Shown here piece after piece: positions 1 to 6,841 of a DNA stretch of 17,013 bases. Under the pieces are notes generated by a model, which saw only the letters and a list, made by a program, of their open reading frames with translations, was not told where the DNA came from and did no database searches. Location: contig CAYGEY010000020.1 in the NCBI GenBank assembly GCA_964349065.1, positions 1 through 17,013 on the forward strand. Reading direction: 5' to 3'. The stretch comes from CAYGEY01 sp964349065 (GTDB lineage: Bacteria; Patescibacteriota; Gracilibacteria; 1-14-2-50-48-13). Within the stretch, counting starts at the first letter, position 1, and each line of letters opens with the position of its first letter. The position numbers and the translations under genes were made by a program.

Positions 1-123
1 TTCCTACACCTTATATAGGGATATTAGATTTACATATTCTGTATTTATTTTTTAATACTTTTATTCCCCTTTCAAACACAAAAAAAATACCTATAATCCA
101 CATGTTATCAATAAATATCAATC

Positions 124-624
124 ATGTCAGATAAGAAGAAAAAACAAAATATAGAAAAAGAAGAAATCAACATTGAAGAGCAGGAACTACCAACCGAGAC
201 CACTGACCTACAAGAAAAACTCCTCCGCCTCCAAGCAGATTTTGTTAATATGAAGCAACGCCAAGAGAAAGAAAAATCCGAATTCGCCATGTATTCACTC
301 GAAAAATTCGTCACAGGATTATTACCTGTTATGGATGCAATCTCAGCAACAATACAACATATACCCGAAGATCTTGTAACAAACAAATGGACAGAAGGGG
401 TTTTGCATTCTTCTAAAATGCTCTTCCAATTCACCGAGTCGCTTGGCCTCACAAAGATGAACATCACACCAATGGAAACCGACTTTGATCCAACCCATCA
501 CGAAGCAATCGCAACCGTTGAGGACAAAGATCACTCAGGAAAAATCCTCGAAATCTTCCAGGACGGATATATTCTTCGAGATTCTCGTGTCATCCGAACC
601 GCTAAAGTTAAGGTTGGTAGTTAG
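124..624 (+). CDS. grpE: GrpE, nucleotide exchange factor for DnaK
   Basis: GrpE releases ADP from the cytoplasmic Hsp70 DnaK and so sets the chaperone cycle rate. The 166-residue product has the family layout: a charged, disordered N-terminus (1-28), a long coiled-coil helix (about 29-62) and the C-terminal beta domain. The C-terminal signature is clear, with FDPTHHEAI at 121-129 and QDGYILRDSRVIRTAKVKV at 146-164. The ATG has no Shine-Dalgarno sequence within 15 bases. The 123 bp before it hold only a weak sigma-70-like pair (TTTACA at 29-34, TAATAC at 53-58) and no CIRCE operator, so I see no sign of HrcA control. dnaK is not downstream; the next gene is convergent and overlaps the grpE 3' end by 17 bp. 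Whether hrcA or dnaK lies to the left cannot be seen. The family call is secure. Confidence 0.95.
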   Translation: MSDKKKKQNIEKEEINIEEQELPTETTDLQEKLLRLQADFVNMKQRQEKEKSEFAMYSLEKFVTGLLPVMDAISATIQHIPEDLVTNKWTEGVLHSSKMLFQFTESLGLTKMNITPMETDFDPTHHEAIATVEDKDHSGKILEIFQDGYILRDSRVIRTAKVKVGS

Positions 625-901
625 TCGATGCTGAGCCACGCATCGCAAAACTATCGACCTCCAACAAAATCTTACTCTTCTCATGAAGGACAGCATCTTC
701 AACGATTATTTTACTCTTCAAGATTCTCACAATCTGACTCCTAGCAATCACATATTTTTTCACCGCAAAAAATCTCAATACTCGTTTCTCCACATATAAT
801 TTTTGAACACTATCAGAAATATCATCCCAATCAAAGTTAACTACTCTACCCAAATATTTTCCTGATTTTGTCAGCACTTTTTGCCCAACTCTTATATTCA
901 T
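608..901 (-). CDS. PRC-barrel domain protein, 97 residues
   Basis: This is a small cytoplasmic protein with a PRC-barrel fold. MNIRVGQKVLTKSGKYLGRV (1-20) is the typical opening of the domain: a glycine turn, then strand residues leading to a hydrophobic-Asp-Trp stretch. PRC-barrel proteins serve in RNA processing (RimM), photosynthetic reaction centres and many unknown settings, so no specific role can be given. I chose the ATG at 899-901 because the reading frame continues upstream only through a repeat element and gives low-complexity serine-rich sequence there. The start lies 4 bp from the arm of that element, which also supplies a good promoter. The last 17 bp overlap grpE on the other strand, and the tail after about residue 85 looks non-conserved. 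The coding call is fairly sure; the function is unknown. Confidence 0.75.
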   Translation of the reverse strand: MNIRVGQKVLTKSGKYLGRVVNFDWDDISDSVQKLYVEKRVLRFFAVKKYVIARSQIVRILKSKIIVEDAVLHEKSKILLEVDSFAMRGSASTNYQP

Positions 902-904
902 AGA

Positions 905-1031
905 AAGGTAAATTTTATAAATAGTATAGTTCAAGGAGTCAAGGAGAGAGTGACGCAGCGGCAGTAGATAACTACTGCGAGGAACGAATGACGATGACGA
1001 CGAAGAAATATGCATCTATAAGATTTACCTT
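905..1031 (+). repeat. Structured repeat element, copy A
   Basis: This is one of two copies in the window (the other is 10987-11111). The 103-bp core (917-1019) has the same length as the core of copy B. By hand alignment, 26 of 29 bases match in the left block (917-945) and 35 of 41 in the right block (979-1019). The middle holds a perfect hairpin, GCAGTAG-ATAA-CTACTGC (961-978). A second dyad, GTCA (938-941) with TGAC (951-954), lies to its left. The core is bracketed by an inverted repeat, AAGGTAAATTTTATA (905-919) against the complement of 1017-1031, matching at 14 of 15 positions. These arms are unlike those of copy B. The element fills the gap between the PBP gene, whose stop codon it touches, and the PRC-barrel start. 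It has no coding capacity. It could be a non-autonomous mobile element or a structured RNA. Confidence 0.8.
914..942 (-). promoter_or_regulatory. Sigma-70-type promoter of the PRC-barrel gene, inside repeat copy A
   Basis: Read on the minus strand, TTGACT (937-942) and TATAAA (914-919) are separated by exactly 17 bp, and each matches consensus at five of six positions. Transcription would start near 907, giving a leader of only about six bases before the ATG at 901. The -35 box lies in the conserved repeat core. The -10 box lies in the variable arm: copy B has TATCAG at the same place and should be much weaker. Confidence 0.5.
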
Positions 1032-4000
1032 ATTCATGCACAAGTATCTTCGCAGTATCAGATAAAGTAATTGGAGGCTCTGCATCCGCCGCAGGCTTCA
1101 CTACATCCGTCCCCGTTACTTTGATAGAAATACTACTACTCTTCGAATTCCCCTTTGCATCCTGAGCAAACGCCTTAAGTGTATGTGACCCCGTTGTGTA
1201 CGCAGAGCCATTTAGTTTCAAAGAAAAAACATATGGTTTCAAAGGAAACGATTTTATCAATGTATCATCAAAATAGAGATCTACTTGTTTCACACTACTC
1301 TCTGCATCTGATGCTGCAATGTCTATCTTTACCGTACTTCCTAACGCAAAACTCGTACCACTAGCAGGCGAAACGAACGAAATAGTTGGCCCATTGCTAT
1401 CCGCCTTCACGCTAACAGAAAGACTTTCCTCAGAGGTAAAAAAATTGGTATCATATGCAATTACTTTCAGAATATGCTTTTTAGTATCATTGGGTATAAC
1501 AACACTTCCTTGCGTATACGGAGCCGTAGATCTCGTATCTTGCAAAGTCCCATCAACATAATATTCAACTTTTGCTATCCCGATAGGTGCATTCACCGAA
1601 ACAACAAGCGTAGCTTTTCCTGGTGCAATCGTACCACCACTCACCGGCTGAACAAAAGAAACTGAAATCTCTTTTCCATCTGCAGTTTTTTTACAAAGTT
1701 CACTCGTCTCGGTCGGAATATCGATTACCTCCCCGGAAGCAAATCCCTTTGAAGCAGCCCATGCCAAGACCGGGTTTTCCCATGCAGGAACATTAGGTTT
1801 TTCACTATGCACATTAAAAGAAATCAATTCATCCACGACAGCATCCGGACAATCATCTGTCGCTAATTTTCCATTCCTTTTATCAATTCGTGTGACCTTA
1901 TGTCCACCATCATATTCAGTTGGTACACTCCATGAAGAAAATAATCCCACCTTACTATATCCCGGAGGAGTTTCCTTACTTGCACGTTTTCCTGACAATG
2001 TACTTACGGCTACTCGTACCAGCCCCTTTGGCTCATCAAATTCCTTTTTCTCTCTATCTGCATGTGCCTGAACCATAAACTCTTTCCACAGAGGTGAGGC
2101 TTCTGTAAGACCTTCTGCACGCTGTGAAAGTGCAGATCCATCATTATTTCCGGCCCAAACAGCTGTTGTCATATACCTCGAATATCCAACTGTCCAGAGA
2201 TCTGAAGGGTAAATACTGCTTCCAAATCTTTTATTAGATGTTCCGGTTTTTGCCGCAACAACTTGACCTGGAATAGTCAAAATATTTCTCCAATATGGGC
2301 TTTCAGGCCTCGCTGTCGGATCAGATAAAATATCAGTGATCTGATAGGCAATCTGTGGATCAAGTACTTTTGTTTCCTCAAGATCCTGTTCCCATTGTTC
2401 AATGACTTCACCATCTCTATTAACAATCTCCATTATAGGATTTGGAGCATGATATATACCACCATCAGCAAAAATACTATATCCGGCCGCCATATCTATA
2501 GGCTTGGTTTCACCGGCACCAATTGCAATTGGATATCCATAGTTAAACCATTCTTCCTGAGGTTTTCCTTCATTTTGAGCATCACGATCATCTTTGAGAT
2601 ACGCAAAACCCATCTTATCTAAAAAATCCAAAATTTTATCATCTTCCCCTGCCAAGAAATATGCTTTAATAGGCGGTATATTTCGAGAATATGCAAGGGC
2701 ATTTCTTATCATCATAGGTCCCTTAAACATACCATCATAGTCTTGTGGAGATTTTGATCCTATCTTCAATGACACATCCCAAAGCACACTCCCTGCGCCC
2801 CACTTCCCCCCAAAAAGTGCCGCATAAATAAAAGGTTTGAATGAAGATCCCGGCTGTCTCCTACGAGTTGTAACATTCACATTTCCGTCATTAGCCGTAT
2901 CCCAATAATCTCTTGATCCGACCATAGCCAATACTTGCCCATTATTCGGATCCAATGATACAAGTGCAGCATTCTTTACACCTTTATTTGCTTCATTTTT
3001 CTGACCATAGTCACGTACCACTTTTTCAGCGATTCCTTGTAACTTTGGATCAAGTGTTGTTTTCACAATATACCCTTTTGAACCAACATTTTCTCCATAT
3101 TTCTTTTCTAAATACTCACGGACATACATCACAAAATGAGGATGAACTATTTTTTCCTTATTCTGTTTGAACACCAATGTATGAGATTCTGTCCAAGCCT
3201 GTTGTTTTTGCTCTTTCGTAATATAACCCTCTTCTTCCATTCTTTTTAACACATCATCCTTCCTACCCTTCACATACTTTGGATCATCCATACTTGCACA
3301 TCCACCAATACTACTACTGATAACCGTAGTGTTTTGGGCAGATTCAGGACCGTTTTCATACAAATCTGACAAATCCTTCTTGGCTATTGTAAATGTATTC
3401 CCTTTCTGCGTTTTAATTTTCACACCACCGACAAAAAGATCAAAACTCTTGTTCCCGGAGCTTATTGAAAAAGAATCTTTTGCAGAAAGCTCCAATGTAT
3501 CACCCTTTGCTAGTGTACTTTCCTTTGCTTTACCACTATCTGGAGTGATCTTCACCCAAACTTTTTCTTGAGCAACAACAGAAACTTCTAAGGTATCTGA
3601 AGTAGTTATGCTTGCCTTCGTATCTATACCCGGAGCTGCATCCGCATCACCGGTATTAATACCGCCATTCGAAGATTTACAATATCCTAATAATAAATTT
3701 TTATTTTCACCAAATGGAGAATAATATGTCGGCCCCTTTGGCAAACTAGCAAGAACAGCCGATTCGGCAACAGAAATTTCCGATGCATGTTTTCCAAAAT
3801 ACGTCATGGAAGCAAGTTCAATCCCATTTGCATTTCCGCCAAAAGAAATTTGATTCACATAGAGTTCGAGGATTTGATCCTTTGTATAAGATCTTTCAAC
3901 AAGATATGCCAAAAGAGCTTCTTTGATCTTTCGATCAAATGTTCTCTCATTATTTTTCAGAACACTATTTTTCACAAGCTGTTGAGTGATTGTAGATGCC

Positions 4001-4404
4001 CCCTGTACAGAGTTTCCTTTAATATTAGATGTCATAGCTCGAACTAATCCAGAAAAGTCTACTCCCGGATGAGTATAAAATCTCTTATCCTCAATAGAAA
4101 TAATTGCATTCAAAAAGTTTTTGGAAACATCCGCAATTTTAATATATTGTCTATTCTCATCTTGAAATAATCGATACATTTCATTTCCTTCCCTATCTAG
4201 GATCACAGTTGACTGAGTAATACTTTTTCCGATATTATGAACATCAGGAAGACTCGACAACAAAGAAATCAAGTACGTTGATGCCAATACAGTCCCGATA
4301 AATATAGGGGAAATAATCAGAAACGTAATAAATGAGAGGAAATTTCCCTTCTGCATTCTCTGTTTTTGTCTGGCAAGAAAGAAATCCCGTATAATAATGC
4401 GCAT
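1030..4404 (-). CDS. Class A penicillin-binding protein (transglycosylase/transpeptidase) with inserted domain and C-terminal Ig-like domains
   Basis: This is a bifunctional peptidoglycan synthase anchored in the membrane and acting outside it. A basic N-terminus and one TM helix (about 23-50) precede the GT51 glycosyltransferase (about 60-232), with catalytic Glu105 in EDKRFYTHPG and the motif GASTITQQLVKN (135-146). The transpeptidase has all three motifs: SSFK with nucleophile Ser520, SRN (573-575) and KTG (719-721). Between the two enzymes sits an extra segment of about 145 residues (234-378). Its middle (about 270-340) looks like the RodZ C-terminal domain (DUF4115), and Cys242 and Cys369 lie near its ends. 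After the transpeptidase come two Ig-like domains (about 912-1000 and 1005-1098). At 1124 residues it is much longer than usual class A PBPs, at roughly 650-850. The ATG at 4402-4404 is unsupported by a Shine-Dalgarno sequence but precedes the basic-TM segment directly. It is divergent from the YtxH-VanW genes. Confidence 0.96.
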   Translation of the reverse strand: MRIIIRDFFLARQKQRMQKGNFLSFITFLIISPIFIGTVLASTYLISLLSSLPDVHNIGKSITQSTVILDREGNEMYRLFQDENRQYIKIADVSKNFLNAIISIEDKRFYTHPGVDFSGLVRAMTSNIKGNSVQGASTITQQLVKNSVLKNNERTFDRKIKEALLAYLVERSYTKDQILELYVNQISFGGNANGIELASMTYFGKHASEISVAESAVLASLPKGPTYYSPFGENKNLLLGYCKSSNGGINTGDADAAPGIDTKASITTSDTLEVSVVAQEKVWVKITPDSGKAKESTLAKGDTLELSAKDSFSISSGNKSFDLFVGGVKIKTQKGNTFTIAKKDLSDLYENGPESAQNTTVISSSIGGCASMDDPKYVKGRKDDVLKRMEEEGYITKEQKQQAWTESHTLVFKQNKEKIVHPHFVMYVREYLEKKYGENVGSKGYIVKTTLDPKLQGIAEKVVRDYGQKNEANKGVKNAALVSLDPNNGQVLAMVGSRDYWDTANDGNVNVTTRRRQPGSSFKPFIYAALFGGKWGAGSVLWDVSLKIGSKSPQDYDGMFKGPMMIRNALAYSRNIPPIKAYFLAGEDDKILDFLDKMGFAYLKDDRDAQNEGKPQEEWFNYGYPIAIGAGETKPIDMAAGYSIFADGGIYHAPNPIMEIVNRDGEVIEQWEQDLEETKVLDPQIAYQITDILSDPTARPESPYWRNILTIPGQVVAAKTGTSNKRFGSSIYPSDLWTVGYSRYMTTAVWAGNNDGSALSQRAEGLTEASPLWKEFMVQAHADREKKEFDEPKGLVRVAVSTLSGKRASKETPPGYSKVGLFSSWSVPTEYDGGHKVTRIDKRNGKLATDDCPDAVVDELISFNVHSEKPNVPAWENPVLAWAASKGFASGEVIDIPTETSELCKKTADGKEISVSFVQPVSGGTIAPGKATLVVSVNAPIGIAKVEYYVDGTLQDTRSTAPYTQGSVVIPNDTKKHILKVIAYDTNFFTSEESLSVSVKADSNGPTISFVSPASGTSFALGSTVKIDIAASDAESSVKQVDLYFDDTLIKSFPLKPYVFSLKLNGSAYTTGSHTLKAFAQDAKGNSKSSSISIKVTGTDVVKPAADAEPPITLSDTAKILVHE

Positions 4405-4507
4405 AAAATTGAAATATGAATATCGTCTGCTTTAGTGTATTGGGAGCGCGTAAAAAAGCAATCTTTTTAAATATAGATACTCAGCATATTTCTTCGTCAT
4501 TTTTCTT

Positions 4508-4557
4508 GCGTGAAAGAGTGTATTGCAGTAACCTATTCACGCTTATAGAAACTATAA
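4508..4557. promoter_or_regulatory. Divergent control region with two dyads before the YtxH-like gene
   Basis: The 154-bp gap between the divergent PBP and YtxH-like genes holds two perfect inverted repeats. GCGTGAA (4508-4514) pairs with TTCACGC (4536-4542), 21 bp apart, which fits an operator for a dimeric regulator or a loop. TTATAG-AAA-CTATAA (4543-4557) ends one base before the ATG at 4559. TTGCAG (4523-4528) and TATAGA (4544-4549) could form a weak promoter with a 15-bp spacer, giving a nearly leaderless mRNA for the YtxH-like gene. I recognise no known operator. Confidence 0.35.
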
Positions 4558-4558
4558 T

Positions 4559-4897
4559 ATGTTTAAAAAACTAACGAAAAAAACAAGACGCGCAGATAGA
4601 CTTATTAAAGGTATTATTGTTGGTGGTGCAATTGGTTCCGTCGTAGGCATGACACTTGCTCCAAAAAGTGGTAAAGACACAAGGAGTTTTCTTAAAAATT
4701 CATCATTAGGCCTTTTTTCAAAGATTTTGTTTTTCAAAAAGAAAACAAGAGAGCAACCAATTGTCAAAACCCCTTCACTTTTATCCAGAATTTTATTTAA
4801 GAAAAAAGAAGCGCCTATAGTAATTCAAAAGAAATCTGTACTAACCAGCTTTTTACGCGGAATGCGTGCCCTTATTTTTGGACGAGAAAAGAAATGA
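4559..4897 (+). CDS. YtxH-like small membrane-associated protein, 112 residues
   Basis: The N-terminal half carries the YtxH family signature. A glycine-zipper-like hydrophobic segment (about 17-34) leads into LAPKSGKDTR (33-42), the hallmark of this family of small stress- or envelope-linked proteins of unknown biochemical role. The rest is very basic and made of imperfect repeats of about 23 residues. SKILFFKKK (54-62) followed by PIV (67-69) recurs as SRILFKKK (76-83) with PIV (86-88), and a third partial unit follows (about 94-103). The ATG at 4559 has no Shine-Dalgarno sequence. The gene overlaps vanW by ATGA, so the two are almost certainly cotranscribed and translationally coupled, which suggests a shared role at the membrane or wall. 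The family call rests on the short motif; the function is unknown. Confidence 0.8.
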   Translation: MFKKLTKKTRRADRLIKGIIVGGAIGSVVGMTLAPKSGKDTRSFLKNSSLGLFSKILFFKKKTREQPIVKTPSLLSRILFKKKEAPIVIQKKSVLTSFLRGMRALIFGREKK

Positions 4898-6174
4898 AAA
4901 AAATATTCCTCGCAAGCATAGTCACATCACTTTTCATCCTACCAACCTCATTAGCAAATGAGGTTGATTTTCCGTCATTATATCAAAAAAATTACTCAAT
5001 AGTGATTGACGGCACAAAAGAAAAGATTGAGAAGAATTTGCAAGCATTCAAAAAAACACCCATGTACGTTGTGAGTCCTGAAAATCAATTTCTCCCTATT
5101 ACATATGAAACACTTATATCTCATTTGAATATTTCAGAGATACATGAAAATAATAAAAATTTCGTGTCTATCTCGCTCAAAGATCCAACAGATTTGTTAA
5201 ACCAAACAATTTTCGCCAATAAAGAGATACCATTTTTGCATAAAGGATCAGACGTTATTCTTACCAAAACATCGTCGGGGAGTACCCTGCCATATAGCAT
5301 CTCTGGAGAACTCCTTCCCGGGTACAATCTACAATATGATGATTTTTTATTCATTCTTCTAAAAAGTATAGCTGAAGGAAAAAAAGGAACGGCCATTCGA
5401 CTCCCAACTGACCAAACCTCATCAAAAGTTATTTTCAAAGACGGACATATAGAAAAAAATATAGATATCGTCGCTGAAGGCATTTCCAATTTTCATGGAT
5501 CCACAAATAATAGGATCCACAACATTAAAACGGCAATGCTCAAATTTAACGGATATGTCATACCTAAAGGAGCAACATTTTCCTTTACAGACATACTTGG
5601 AATTGTCGATGGTTCTACAGGATATAAAAAAGAACTCGTTATCAAAGGGCCAAAAGTAGAAATGGAATATGGAGGTGGGGTCTGCCAAGTTTCATCAACA
5701 ATATACCGTGCCGCACTTAAAGCCGGATATGAGATTACAGAAAGAAAAGCACATTCTTTTGCAGTCCATTATTATGAACCATGGGGTACTGATGCTACCG
5801 TCTATCCCGGCATCCAAGATCTCAAATTTATCAATGATTCGCCTTCTGATATTATAGTGCATTACTTTATTCACGGAGACGATTTGCATACCAATTTTTA
5901 TGGGGTAAGTGACGGTCGAAAGGTCACTCTCGATGGGCCACACTTGTATGGATTTGAAGGAATACCGGCACCAACGGTAGAAACAGTTTCATACCTAGCA
6001 CCAGGAAAACGTATTGTTAAAGAAGGAGGAGTCCAAGGATTTGCTGCTTGGTGGGAAAGAAAAATACAAAAGCCTAATGTGCCTGAGAAAAAAGAAATAA
6101 TTGATACCATCTACCCGCCAAAAAAAGGGTATGTGTATGAGGGAGCATCAGCAGCGCCTTCAACAAATTCATAA
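4894..6174 (+). CDS. VanW/YoaR family secreted protein
   Basis: This is an exported protein with a signal peptide (about 1-21, cleavage near SLA-NE). Its middle is not recognisable beyond a likely YoaR-type N-terminal region. The VanW domain runs from about 203 to 318: STNNRIHNIKTAM (203-215), the IPKGATFSFTDILG stretch (223-236), the hallmark EYGGGVCQVSSTIY (258-271) with invariant Cys264, and a GTDATVYPG motif (298-306). A G5-like stretch follows (about 340-385). VanW genes were named from vancomycin-resistance clusters, but the biochemical role is not established, and nothing here points to glycopeptide resistance. The start overlaps the stop of the YtxH-like gene (ATGA), and a weak GAGAAAAG lies before it, so coupling is likely. 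The domain call is firm; the function is open. Confidence 0.9.
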   Translation: MKKIFLASIVTSLFILPTSLANEVDFPSLYQKNYSIVIDGTKEKIEKNLQAFKKTPMYVVSPENQFLPITYETLISHLNISEIHENNKNFVSISLKDPTDLLNQTIFANKEIPFLHKGSDVILTKTSSGSTLPYSISGELLPGYNLQYDDFLFILLKSIAEGKKGTAIRLPTDQTSSKVIFKDGHIEKNIDIVAEGISNFHGSTNNRIHNIKTAMLKFNGYVIPKGATFSFTDILGIVDGSTGYKKELVIKGPKVEMEYGGGVCQVSSTIYRAALKAGYEITERKAHSFAVHYYEPWGTDATVYPGIQDLKFINDSPSDIIVHYFIHGDDLHTNFYGVSDGRKVTLDGPHLYGFEGIPAPTVETVSYLAPGKRIVKEGGVQGFAAWWERKIQKPNVPEKKEIIDTIYPPKKGYVYEGASAAPSTNS

Positions 6175-6233
6175 CGTACTTGCAATTACCATAAAGACAA
6201 CTTACATTTATTTTGATTTTTTCACTCAATAAC

Positions 6234-6839
6234 ATGGAAATTACTTGGTTAAAAGAAGGTTCATTTATCTTAAAAGATAATAAGAATTCGATAATTATCA
6301 ATCCAATTACAGGGACAAAGGCGAAAGGCCCTTTTACAACTGCTGTACTTTTAACAAGCGACCATAATGAGTATGCGACGGATATCATTACTTCAGCGGG
6401 AACAAAGATCACAGACTGGCCTGGCGAATACGAAATTGGCGGCTGTTTAATACAAGGTGTTGAGATTCCGGATACCAATGATGGAACAATCCACACAGCA
6501 TTTAGCATAACCAGCCCTGAAAAAATCACATTTGCGTTTCTTGGTAGTAATATGCACGGACTTTCATCTTCAGCATTAGAAGATCTGGGAAATATAGATG
6601 TACTTATTATACCTATTACAGAAAACGAGCAACGAACATTTAAAAATATTCATGCGGTCATAGATGATATAGGCCCGTCATACGTCATCCCGGCGTACTA
6701 TTCTTCTGACGAAGATTTCCTCAGTTTTGCAAAAAATATCGGAATATCTCCACAAGAAAAAAAGAAATCAATAAAATTTACCAAGAGTATGGTTGGCGGA
6801 GAAATTGTTGTACTAGCACCACTTGAGAAAAGCGAGTAA
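6234..6839 (+). CDS. Degenerate metallo-beta-lactamase-fold protein, probable pseudoenzyme
   Basis: The 201-residue sequence follows the UlaG-like metal-dependent hydrolase pattern along its length. It opens MEITWLKEGSF, and has DWPGEYEIGG (61-70) where the family has a PGEYE motif, NIDVLIIPI (120-128) and SYVIPAY (149-155). Most residues that bind the metals are gone. The HxHxDH motif is reduced to TSDHN (41-45), the usual His-Leu-Gly-Asp reads FLGS (102-105), and the final His of the usual IPMHY is Tyr155. It is therefore more likely a binding or structural protein than a hydrolase. I chose ATG 6234 over an upstream in-frame TTG (6213) because family members begin at this strand. A weak promoter may lie before it (TTGCAA 6180-6185, TACATT 6203-6208). 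The next gene is convergent, 2 bp away. Confidence 0.75.
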   Translation: MEITWLKEGSFILKDNKNSIIINPITGTKAKGPFTTAVLLTSDHNEYATDIITSAGTKITDWPGEYEIGGCLIQGVEIPDTNDGTIHTAFSITSPEKITFAFLGSNMHGLSSSALEDLGNIDVLIIPITENEQRTFKNIHAVIDDIGPSYVIPAYYSSDEDFLSFAKNIGISPQEKKKSIKFTKSMVGGEIVVLAPLEKSE

Positions 6840-6841
6840 GC

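Noticed and set aside
1..123. CIRCE operator before grpE
   Set aside because: No TTAGCACTC-type inverted repeat is present on either strand.
608..1015. A longer 135-residue reading of the PRC-barrel gene starting at 1015
   Set aside because: The extra N-terminus is translated repeat element (serine-rich, low complexity). The ATG at 901 begins the recognisable domain and has its own promoter.
4458..4472. AAAAAAG-CAAT-CTTTTT as an intrinsic terminator
   Set aside because: The stem is almost all A-T, has no GC-rich base, and lies upstream of both divergent genes where no terminator is expected.
5121..5489. Minus-strand ORF inside vanW, and similar antisense ORFs in other genes
   Set aside because: They are shadows of well-supported coding frames, with no recognisable domains or start context.
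6213..6233. TTG start for the MBL-fold protein
   Set aside because: ATG 6234 matches the family N-terminal strand; the seven extra residues add nothing and leave no better ribosome site.
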